Positions 1 through 6,049 of a stretch of 7,224 bases of DNA are shown here, in pieces. The position numbers were made by a program, and so were the translations under genes. The DNA comes from an uncultured Mycoplasmatota bacterium (lineage in GTDB: Bacteria > Bacillota_I > Bacilli_A > RF39 > UBA660), in the NCBI GenBank assembly GCA_900544625.1, contig UQVR01000036.1, forward strand, positions 1 to 7,224, in the 5' to 3' direction. The notes below the pieces were generated by a model. That model searched no databases. It saw only the letters and a program-made list of their open reading frames with translations, and was not told the origin of the DNA. Position 1 is the stretch's first letter. Each line of letters opens with the position of its first letter.

Positions 1-18
1 AATTTTTCGGGTTTAGCG

Positions 19-35
19 CGAGTGGGTAACGCTCG
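19..35 (+). other. Small hairpin upstream of JUMPstart
   Basis: An imperfect inverted repeat (CGAGTG / CGCTCG, one G-T pair, loop GGTAA) lies in the conserved stretch between galF and JUMPstart. There is no T-run after it, so it is not a classical terminator. From memory, this stretch matches the usual E. coli sequence downstream of galF, which supports the species assignment. Its role is unknown and it may be a byproduct of base composition. Confidence 0.35.
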
Positions 36-55
36 TCACATCGTAGACATGCATG

Positions 56-94
56 CAGTGCTCTGGTAGCTGTAAAGCCAGGGGCGGTAGCGTG
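56..94 (+). promoter_or_regulatory. JUMPstart element
   Basis: This is a 39-bp JUMPstart sequence, starting CAGTGCTCTGGTAGCTGT and ending GGGGCGGTAGCGTG. It is found upstream of many enterobacterial polysaccharide operons (O antigen, LPS core, capsule, colanic acid). It lies in the untranslated leader and works at the DNA/RNA level during transcription, letting RfaH convert RNA polymerase to a terminator-resistant form. Here it precedes the first gene by about 140 nt, and all seven cluster genes point away from it. The promoter itself probably lies left of the window. Confidence 0.95.
83..94 (+). promoter_or_regulatory. ops site (RfaH recruitment)
   Basis: GGCGGTAGCGTG is the canonical 12-bp ops element at the 3' end of JUMPstart. 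RNA polymerase pauses here and RfaH binds the exposed non-template strand, which suppresses Rho-dependent termination in long, AT-rich, poorly translated operons. The sequence downstream of this site (TCAAGTTC...) looks cluster-specific, so the conserved flank appears to end at or near here. Confidence 0.93.
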
Positions 95-234
95 TCAAGT
101 TCAATCCGAGTAAATTAAAAATAATAGTTTTGGAAAAATTGTCTTTTTACTGTTAACAAAGCAAGAATAGGTAATACATATCGTTTTGACATGTATTGCA
201 CTTAAAGAAAACATATCAATTAAATTATCATACT
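95..234 (+). other. Untranslated leader between ops and wzy
   Basis: This 140-nt AT-rich stretch has no convincing reading frame and no strong Shine-Dalgarno sequence. It contains an inverted repeat at 171-199 (listed separately) and a perfect TTGACA hexamer at 186-191 without a good -10 partner at normal spacing. It is most simply the operon's 5' untranslated leader. Confidence 0.7.
171..199 (+). repeat. Inverted repeat before wzy
   Basis: AATACAT (173-179) and ATGTATT (191-197) form a perfect 7-bp inverted repeat. It extends outward by a T-G wobble and a G-C pair, around an 11-nt loop. In RNA it would form a hairpin ending 35 nt before the ATG at 235. It overlaps the in-frame TTG at 196, which argues against that codon as the start. 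No T-run follows, so it is not an obvious terminator. It could be an operator, an RNA structure or chance. Confidence 0.4.
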
Positions 235-1260
235 ATGCTTATTTACAATACAATATTTGTCTTTTTATCATTTCTTGCGCTTTTAGATTTAAGTCATAAA
301 AAAAATTTGTTATTTTTTTTATTTCCTTGTTTTATATTACTACTGTTAACTGCTATTCGTGGCAATGGAGGAGATGATTTTTATGTGTATGAAAAATATT
401 TTAACGCTCTTCCTGATGAAATTTTTAACTATGGATATGGTTATTATAGTTTAAATATGTTTGTTAAAAATTTTGGAGAATATCCTTTTTTTATTATCAT
501 TTCATCAATAATCTGCATAACTCTTCAGGCGATTTTTATTTATCGTGAAACTGAAAAACCAACTTTGGTTTTGTTTTTATTTTACTCAACTAGTTTTTTA
601 TGGTTGGATTTTATTTTAATTAGGCAGTCAATTTCCGTTGGTTTTTTTATTTTAGCAATATCATTTTTCAAAAATAATAAAAATATTTTTGCCTGTTTGT
701 TTTTGATTCTATCTTCATTATTTCATGAGACCGCTATTTTTGCTGGAGTAGTTTTTTATATTTTATACAGAGCCGAGAAGGCTGGTTTTCTTTTTACAAT
801 TGGCTCGCTATTAATTATTACACCATTTTTATCTGATATAATCACTGTCATAAATGATATGACGATAAAAAATAATAATATAACTCTCTATCTGGAGCAG
901 CGTACCTTACCAAGCATTGCAAATGTAATTGAGTTAACAATAGCATTTGTTGCATTTTATATAATTAAAAAAAATTCCGTGTTTAGAGAGAGTAAAGAGT
1001 ATAAAATATATAGAAGTATACTATATTCTTCACTATGCATACTATTATTGTCTTATACAATCCCATCATTGGCTAGATTCCTAGAATTTTTTCGTTTTTT
1101 TTACTTCATTTTAGTAGTTAGAATGCTAATGCAATTTAATGTGAGAAGTAGATATCTTTTTTTAGTAATTATACTAGCGTACTGTTTTATGCGACTTAAT
1201 AGCTTCATAAATCAATTTGATTCTGGTTTTGATTATATTTATAATGGAAAAATACTGTGA
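235..1260 (+). CDS. wzy: O-antigen polymerase Wzy (EpsG-like)
   Basis: This is the predicted inner-membrane O-antigen polymerase, which joins lipid-linked repeat units on the periplasmic side in the Wzx/Wzy pathway. The 341-residue protein is mostly hydrophobic, with roughly 9-11 membrane segments. Features typical of EpsG-like polymerases are an early loop with R-G-N-G-G-D-D-F-Y-V-Y-E (42-53), I-R-Q-S-I-S-V-G (129-136), F-H-E-T-A (163-167) and R-F-L-E-F-F-R-F (281-288). I chose the ATG at 235 because the first membrane segment begins there. An in-frame TTG at 196 would add 13 polar residues and lies in an inverted repeat. Neither start has a good Shine-Dalgarno sequence. The stop overlaps the next gene by 4 nt (GTGA). 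Wzy proteins diverge strongly, so the call rests on topology, motifs and the presence of a separate flippase gene. Linkage specificity cannot be read. Confidence 0.85.
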   Translation: MLIYNTIFVFLSFLALLDLSHKKNLLFFLFPCFILLLLTAIRGNGGDDFYVYEKYFNALPDEIFNYGYGYYSLNMFVKNFGEYPFFIIISSIICITLQAIFIYRETEKPTLVLFLFYSTSFLWLDFILIRQSISVGFFILAISFFKNNKNIFACLFLILSSLFHETAIFAGVVFYILYRAEKAGFLFTIGSLLIITPFLSDIITVINDMTIKNNNITLYLEQRTLPSIANVIELTIAFVAFYIIKKNSVFRESKEYKIYRSILYSSLCILLLSYTIPSLARFLEFFRFFYFILVVRMLMQFNVRSRYLFLVIILAYCFMRLNSFINQFDSGFDYIYNGKIL

Positions 1261-2126
1261 CTATATTATTTTCTGTTATTACTCCTACCTATAATAGGGC
1301 AGATGAGTTAAGCTCATTGTTCAAAAGTCTTAATAATCAAGAGGGTATCGATTTCGAATGGGTGATAATTGATGATGGTTCTGAAGATCATACACAACAA
1401 CAAGTTAATCACTTCAAAAAACATAATAAAAACATCACAGATATAAAATATTTTTATCAAGAGAATAAAGGTAAAAATTGTGCTGTAATTAGAGGGATTC
1501 AGAATGCTTCCGGCGATTATATTGTGGTGATTGATAGCGATGATTTTTTATTGGATGATGCTTTAATAAGAGTAAAAAATATATTAGATGAAGAGAGTGT
1601 TAATGGCGATGATAAAATAATTGGCATTTCAGGTGTTAAAGTTAAAAGTGATTTCACACCTGTAAGTTATATTAGCAACTCTTCGGCATTACGAATGAGT
1701 CATTATGAGTGGTTTTATAAGTTTCAGCGGTTAGGTGATCGGATTGACTTTTATAAAGCCCGGGTGCTTAAAGAGAAAATATTTAATGCATTTCCAAAGG
1801 AAAAGTTTATTACAGAAGACGCATATTGGTTGGACCTCGATGGGGAAAAAATTTTCATAAATGAACCGTTATTAGTAATAAAATATTTAGAGGGAGGGCT
1901 TAGTTCAAGTTATTCATTACTCCTGCGAAACAGTCCTTTTGGAACATCATATTATTATTATATTCTATTAATTAATGCTGATAATTTTAAAACAAAACTT
2001 AAAGCATCATTATTGATGATGTACTATATATTTTTTACCATACTAAAAAATAGTAATATGGTCATTGGGTTATTGTCACTCATTTTATTTCCAATCTTAT
2101 GTATATTAAAATTCTTTCGAAGCTAA
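1257..2126 (+). CDS. Family 2 glycosyltransferase
   Basis: This 289-residue GT-A-fold inverting glycosyltransferase is predicted to add one sugar from a UDP-sugar to the lipid-linked O unit at the cytoplasmic face of the inner membrane. The GT2 pattern is clear: F-S-V-I-T-P-T-Y-N-R (5-14), W-V-I-I-D-D-G-S (35-42), the metal-binding D-S-D-D (93-96), and I-T-E-D (185-188) in the position of the likely catalytic base. The last 40 residues are hydrophobic (about 251-286) and probably anchor it to the membrane. It starts with GTG inside the wzy stop (GTGA, 4-nt overlap). A weak GGAAA Shine-Dalgarno lies 8 nt upstream, and the GT2 beta-strand begins only three residues later, so no later start fits. 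Its 3' end overlaps wzx by 28 nt. Donor and linkage are unknown. Confidence 0.88.
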   Translation: MTILFSVITPTYNRADELSSLFKSLNNQEGIDFEWVIIDDGSEDHTQQQVNHFKKHNKNITDIKYFYQENKGKNCAVIRGIQNASGDYIVVIDSDDFLLDDALIRVKNILDEESVNGDDKIIGISGVKVKSDFTPVSYISNSSALRMSHYEWFYKFQRLGDRIDFYKARVLKEKIFNAFPKEKFITEDAYWLDLDGEKIFINEPLLVIKYLEGGLSSSYSLLLRNSPFGTSYYYYILLINADNFKTKLKASLLMMYYIFFTILKNSNMVIGLLSLILFPILCILKFFRS

Positions 2127-3304
2127 GAAACACTATTCTTCCTTGTTTCACTCTAGGAACGTCGACGATCTTTTTCTTTGCGATAGGTTTCTTCTTTGGT
2201 ATAAATGAAAAATCTGATTTTATATTATTTACGATTACTTTACTTTCAACCATTGGAACTATTCTACAAATTTCTTGGTATGGATTGTTACCTCGTTTGA
2301 GTTCGAGTTCAAGCTTAAAATTTTTAGGTTATATTATTTCTAATGGTTTTATCTACTGTTTGATCATAAATATCCTACCATTTGTGATTTTAACTATGAA
2401 CTTTACAAACTTTTTTTTTGCAGGGTGTCTCTACTCTTTATTTTTCCAACTTCATCAGTATCTTAAGAATGTTTTTGTTTATCTTGGGCGGCTTAAAGCA
2501 TTTTATATTTTTGATGCCATCGGCTATGCCATATGTGTTATAAGTATTACTGTGTTCCAAAAATATTTATTACATTCAAACCCTCAGGATTTATTTGTTC
2601 TGCTTTCGTTATGTTGGCTTCTAATAGTAATTGGTGAGGTCGTACATCTTAAACTATATATTAATTATGACATATCTCTAAAGCCTGTTTATGTATGTAT
2701 TATTCCAACATGGAAAACAAGGATTGCAAACAGTGGTTTTATTGTGAAAGATCTTTTAACTGCGTATGCGCTTAATATACTTGCGCCGGTAGGCGGTTTA
2801 ACTATATATTCATACGCAAGTAAGATTTCAACGGCTGTTTTTCAATTATTCTCTCAATATAAAGTAAATGCTTGGGTGGGCAGCATAAGAAAAAAAAGGT
2901 TAAGTGAAGTAGAATACGGTGATATAAAAAAAGTGTCATTATTTTCTTCAATTGATTTTTGTATTTTTCAAATCGTTGCATGGCTTTGTATTTTACCTAT
3001 TATATTATATAATGGTACAAATATAAATATTGAATGGTATGTATTAAGTATAATTACTGGTGGATTACTATACTTGATACAATCAATGGAACAGCCTTAT
3101 GCTAGATTTGTTTATATGTCACGACATTTTACCGATATTGCCATCGCAGATGGAATAAATTTTATTATTTATATGATTTTCTTTTCATATGGATTATTAA
3201 TGTTAAATGTATATTATCTTTTTTTAGGTATTATATTAGCTCAATTATGTTCACTAGTTACTTATTCTTTATTTTGCAAGAGGTTGTTTAGGAATGATAC
3301 CTAA
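2099..3304 (+). CDS. wzx: O-antigen flippase Wzx
   Basis: This is the predicted flippase that moves the undecaprenyl-diphosphate-linked O unit across the inner membrane (MOP/MATE-type exporter). The protein has 401 residues, close to the usual 400-420 for Wzx. It has about 10-12 hydrophobic segments spread along its length (for example around 15-34, 41-62, 77-100, 105-125, 137-157, 165-187, 285-303, 313-330, 350-368 and 370-391). The basic loop R-K-K-R-L-S-E (264-270) is presumably cytoplasmic. A short basic N-terminus (K4, K8, R10) precedes the first segment, as in other Wzx proteins. The ATG lies 28 nt inside the previous gene and has no visible Shine-Dalgarno, so translation is probably coupled. 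Wzx sequences are poorly conserved. The main alternative, a swap of the wzx and wzy labels, is unlikely given the EpsG-like motifs in the first gene. Confidence 0.85.
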   Translation: MYIKILSKLRNTILPCFTLGTSTIFFFAIGFFFGINEKSDFILFTITLLSTIGTILQISWYGLLPRLSSSSSLKFLGYIISNGFIYCLIINILPFVILTMNFTNFFFAGCLYSLFFQLHQYLKNVFVYLGRLKAFYIFDAIGYAICVISITVFQKYLLHSNPQDLFVLLSLCWLLIVIGEVVHLKLYINYDISLKPVYVCIIPTWKTRIANSGFIVKDLLTAYALNILAPVGGLTIYSYASKISTAVFQLFSQYKVNAWVGSIRKKRLSEVEYGDIKKVSLFSSIDFCIFQIVAWLCILPIILYNGTNINIEWYVLSIITGGLLYLIQSMEQPYARFVYMSRHFTDIAIADGINFIIYMIFFSYGLLMLNVYYLFLGIILAQLCSLVTYSLFCKRLFRNDT

Positions 3305-3950
3305 AATAATACATTACTGTTGGTTCGGGGGCGGGGATAAACCTGCTTTAGTTAAAAAATGTATGGGGACATGGGAAAAAGTTTTGCCTGGTTGGGATAT
3401 CATTGAATGGAACGAAGATAATTCGCCATTATCAGTACCTTATGTAAAAAATGCGTTAGAAGATAAACGATATGCATTTGCTGCTGATTATGTAAGATTC
3501 TATGCGCTTAAAACCATGGGGGGAGTCTATCTTGATACTGATGTGGAATTGATCAAAGATATTTCTCCGCTTTTAAATAATAAATTCTTTACAGCGAAAG
3601 AATCAGAGGAGCTTATTAATGCAGCAATAATGGGGAGTGAAAAAGATGGGAGATTTGTCAATTTAGTAATCCAAGAATTACAATTGCGCACAGGACATAC
3701 ATACGAATCTATACCAAAAATACTTACTGATATATTTAATACAGTAAATGGATTTAAAGATGAAACAACCATTTATGATAAGGAATATTTTTATCCTTAT
3801 AATCCCTTTGATAATAAGCGAAATGAAGTTAAACAACTTTTCTATTGTGATATAACTCCTCATACTTATGCCATTCATCACTGGCAACAAAGTTGGCACT
3901 ATACATTTCTTGAACGAGTTATTAACAGAATAAGGATGCTTATAAAGTGA
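3294..3950 (+). CDS. Family 32-like DXD glycosyltransferase
   Basis: This 218-residue protein of the DXD-sugar-binding type (GT32/Och1-like, often annotated capsular polysaccharide synthesis protein) should transfer one sugar onto the growing lipid-linked O unit in the cytoplasm. Visible signatures are I-P-K-I-I-H-Y-C-W-F-G-G (2-13), the A-A-D-Y-V-R-F-Y block (63-70), G-G-V-Y-L-D-T-D-V-E (76-85) with the metal-binding D81-T-D83, and a C-terminal H-H-W-Q-Q-S-W (195-201). All family landmarks are present, and the length is typical of the compact bacterial forms. The start codon lies 11 nt inside wzx, with AAGAGGT about 10 nt upstream as a plausible ribosome binding site. Family members are usually retaining enzymes using UDP-Gal, UDP-Glc or UDP-GalNAc. 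The exact donor cannot be deduced. Confidence 0.88.
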   Translation: MIPKIIHYCWFGGGDKPALVKKCMGTWEKVLPGWDIIEWNEDNSPLSVPYVKNALEDKRYAFAADYVRFYALKTMGGVYLDTDVELIKDISPLLNNKFFTAKESEELINAAIMGSEKDGRFVNLVIQELQLRTGHTYESIPKILTDIFNTVNGFKDETTIYDKEYFYPYNPFDNKRNEVKQLFYCDITPHTYAIHHWQQSWHYTFLERVINRIRMLIK

Positions 3951-4717
3951 GTGGAAATAAATTAATAAGCATAATTATGGCATCAAATAAAATAGATGAG
4001 TTTCTACCTCTGGCAATAAACTCAATTCTTGAACAAACATATCAAAATATCGAAGTAATTTTTGTGGCTAATGGTGATAAAGCTCACTGTATTAGTTTGT
4101 ATATAAAAAAATTTTTTAAAGATGAGCGAATCAAAATTTATGAAACACAAATAGGCCAACTATCACATGCGCTTAACCTCGCTATTTCTAACGCATCGGG
4201 TGATTATATTGCCCGCATGGATGCTGATGACATTAGTTTACCTGAGCGATTAACTAAACAGTTGGAATATTTAAGGTCACATAATTTAGATATGGTAGGT
4301 TCGGATATAATTCACATAGATACAAATGGAGAAGCTATTGGGATTAAACATTATCCTAAAGGGTTAAATAAAATTAACAAACAATTATATTTTAGGAATA
4401 CTTTTTCGCATAGCACTATACTAATCAAAAAAAAAATACTCATTGCAGCGAGAGGCTACAATGCTGGATTTAATTCAGAGGACTATGATCTCTGGTTAAG
4501 ATTAAGACGGAAGAATATCAAATGGGATAATATGGATGAATGCCTCTTAAAATATCGTATACATAGTGCATCTACACAAAGGAAGAGATTGGGTTACGCC
4601 GAAGTCGCGGGTTATTCTCTACGTGAATTTTTATTACGTTTCTCATTTATTGGTATTTTTTCTGTTTTAATTCATATTGTTAAGGTTTATATTAAATCAT
4701 CTTCTCATGAAGAATGA
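3947..4717 (+). CDS. Family 2 glycosyltransferase, WbbD-like subgroup
   Basis: This 256-residue GT-A glycosyltransferase is predicted to act on the lipid-linked O unit in the cytoplasm. It has L-I-S-I-I-M-A-S-N (6-14), R-M-D-A-D-D (90-95) followed by P-E-R-L-T-K-Q (99-105), F-S-H-S-T (153-157) and S-E-D-Y-D-L-W-L-R (177-185). The D-A-D-D plus E-D-Y-D-L-W pattern is shared with E. coli O-antigen transferases such as WbbD (beta-1,3-galactosyltransferase acting on GlcNAc-PP-lipid). A role in adding the second sugar is therefore possible but not shown. The usual D-D-G-S loop reads V-A-N-G-D (40-44). A hydrophobic stretch near 229-248 may bind the membrane. It starts with GTG in the previous stop (GTGA overlap), with AAGGA 10 nt upstream. 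It contains a run of 10 A at 4427-4436. Confidence 0.87.
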   Translation: MSGNKLISIIMASNKIDEFLPLAINSILEQTYQNIEVIFVANGDKAHCISLYIKKFFKDERIKIYETQIGQLSHALNLAISNASGDYIARMDADDISLPERLTKQLEYLRSHNLDMVGSDIIHIDTNGEAIGIKHYPKGLNKINKQLYFRNTFSHSTILIKKKILIAARGYNAGFNSEDYDLWLRLRRKNIKWDNMDECLLKYRIHSASTQRKRLGYAEVAGYSLREFLLRFSFIGIFSVLIHIVKVYIKSSSHEE

Positions 4718-4900
4718 TTTATATTTTAGCATAATTAACTAATTTAAATTAGAATCATTTGAGCAAACTCTATATAATACACGGTATTGCAAATGAGTAA
4801 CATATTGGAATAGCCATTCAATGGTAATAATACAAATTACTTTAATAATAATGGACCATTTACCTATGGTGCAATATTTTCTTCTTGCGGAATTTTACCC
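4718..4900 (+). other. 183-nt gap separating two gene blocks
   Basis: This is the only long interruption inside the cluster. It is very AT-rich and contains a 14-bp perfect palindrome (4739-4752), a perfect TATAAT at 4773-4778, and short palindromes at 4814-4824 and 4850-4860 that could pair in alternative ways. It also contains most of a 27-codon frame (4821-4904) that ends in an ATGA overlap with the next gene. No -35 hexamer sits at a good distance from the TATAAT (the best is TTAGAA, 18 nt away, 3 of 6 matches). No T-run terminator is seen. It may be a junction where the cluster was assembled, or a decayed gene. Confidence 0.6.
4739..4752. repeat. 14-bp perfect palindrome
   Basis: CTAATTTAAATTAG reads the same on both strands and begins 21 nt after the stop codon of the second family 2 glycosyltransferase gene. 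It could be a protein-binding site or a weak hairpin (5-bp stem, TTAA loop). In such AT-rich DNA it may also be chance. Confidence 0.5.
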
Positions 4901-6019
4901 ATGAAAATACTTCTAATAGGAAACCTCTCTGATACTATTGTATTATTCAGAGAGAAGTTAATAAGAGAGTTGATTAAAAAAAATATCACAGTTTATACAT
5001 TAACGATGGATTCTAATCAAGAAAACTTCAACATAATTGCCAGCTACGGAGCCAAACCTGACTCATACTCTTTTTCCCGTTCAGGTACAAATCCTTTTTC
5101 TGATATTTGGAATACATACAAATTAAATAAAAAAATAAAAAAAATAAAACCTGACGTTGTTCTTTCTTTTTTTCCAAAACCTGTTATTTACGGTTCTTTA
5201 GCTGCTAAAATAGCAGGGGTGAAAAAAATATTTAGTCTCTTGGAAGGACTTGGTTTTTGCTATACGAATAATTCTAGTCCAATTAGTCTCAAAAGGAAGG
5301 TATTAAAATGTTTACAAACTATGCTATACAGAATTAGCTTGCCATTATGTAATAAAGTTTTTTTCTTAAACAAGGATGATTTTAATGATCTCATTATTGA
5401 TAATAAAATCACCATAAAGAATTATGAAATAATTGGTGGAATTGGTGTTAATTTAGAAGAATTTAGTTATAAGCAACCAAAGATTGATAAAATACATTTT
5501 GGGATGGTTTCGCGATTACTAGTCGAGAAAGGTATTCGCGAATTTGTTTTGGCCGCGAGCCAGGTGAAAAAAAAATTTCCTGAGGTCGAATTTAGTATTG
5601 CTGGCGCAATTGATGATAATCCTGGTGGTATAACCGAAGATGAGATAAAAAAATGGGAATCAGAGGGGGTTGTCAAATTTTTAGGTCAAGTTTCTAATGT
5701 TAAAAGTTATTTATCTAATATCTCTGTTTTCGTTTTGCCATCTTACCGAGAAGGTGTACCAAGAAGTACTCAAGAAGCGATGGCTATTGGGCTTCCAATA
5801 ATTACAACTAATGTTCCTGGTTGTCGTGATACAATTATCAATATGGTAAATGGAATCATGATCCAACCATTTGATATTCAGTCTCTAGCGGACGCAATGG
5901 TATTTTTTATACAAAACCCTCAGAGCATAACCATAATGGGTAGAGAAAGTAGAATAATTGCAGAGAAAAAGTTTAATGAAATAGAAGCCGCGAATAAATT
6001 GCTTAAATTAATAATCTAA
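4901..6019 (+). CDS. Family 4 glycosyltransferase
   Basis: This 372-residue GT-B-fold, retaining glycosyltransferase is predicted to add one sugar to the lipid-linked O unit in the cytoplasm. The N-terminal acceptor domain (1 to about 185) contains I-K-P-D-V-V-L-S-F (82-90), K-P-V-I-Y-G-S-L-A-A (93-102) and L-E-G-L-G-F (114-119), like PglA-type GalNAc/Gal transferases and many O-antigen and capsule enzymes. The C-terminal donor domain has M-V-S-R-L-L-V-E-K-G (202-211, with R205 and K210) and the EX7E motif, E284 to E292, within S-Y-R-E-G-V-P-R-S-T-Q-E-A (281-293). Length and both domains are complete. The ATG follows the 183-nt gap, with only a weak GCGGA 9 nt upstream. The frame is open upstream to 4814 but has no ATG or GTG there. 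A run of 9 A lies at 5567-5575. An alpha-linked GalNAc or Gal donor is a guess from family resemblance. Confidence 0.88.
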   Translation: MKILLIGNLSDTIVLFREKLIRELIKKNITVYTLTMDSNQENFNIIASYGAKPDSYSFSRSGTNPFSDIWNTYKLNKKIKKIKPDVVLSFFPKPVIYGSLAAKIAGVKKIFSLLEGLGFCYTNNSSPISLKRKVLKCLQTMLYRISLPLCNKVFFLNKDDFNDLIIDNKITIKNYEIIGGIGVNLEEFSYKQPKIDKIHFGMVSRLLVEKGIREFVLAASQVKKKFPEVEFSIAGAIDDNPGGITEDEIKKWESEGVVKFLGQVSNVKSYLSNISVFVLPSYREGVPRSTQEAMAIGLPIITTNVPGCRDTIINMVNGIMIQPFDIQSLADAMVFFIQNPQSITIMGRESRIIAEKKFNEIEAANKLLKLII

Positions 6020-6039
6020 TATAGAGATTAATATCTACC

Positions 6040-6043
6040 GGAG
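6040..6043 (+). promoter_or_regulatory. Ribosome binding site of galE
   Basis: GGAG within CCGGAGTG lies 6 nt before the ATG at 6050. It is the clearest Shine-Dalgarno in the cluster and fixes this start. The protein begins directly with the first Rossmann strand. Confidence 0.8.
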
Positions 6044-6049
6044 TGTTTT

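Noticed and set aside
186..217. Internal promoter from the perfect TTGACA before wzy
   Set aside because: At 16-19 nt spacing the -10 positions read AAACAT to ACATAT, which is too poor, so I kept it only as a point of interest.
3527..3899. Two minus-strand open frames (81 and 73 codons) opposite the family 32-like gene
   Set aside because: They lie wholly within a well-supported coding gene, have no family signature, and run against the direction of the operon.
4759..4778. Promoter made of TTGAGC and TATAAT in the gap
   Set aside because: The hexamers are separated by only 8 nt. The -10 is perfect, but no suitable -35 is present at 16-18 nt.
5467..5676. Minus-strand 69-codon frame opposite the family 4 gene
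   Set aside because: It is antisense to the conserved donor domain, with no motif and no ribosome binding site of note.
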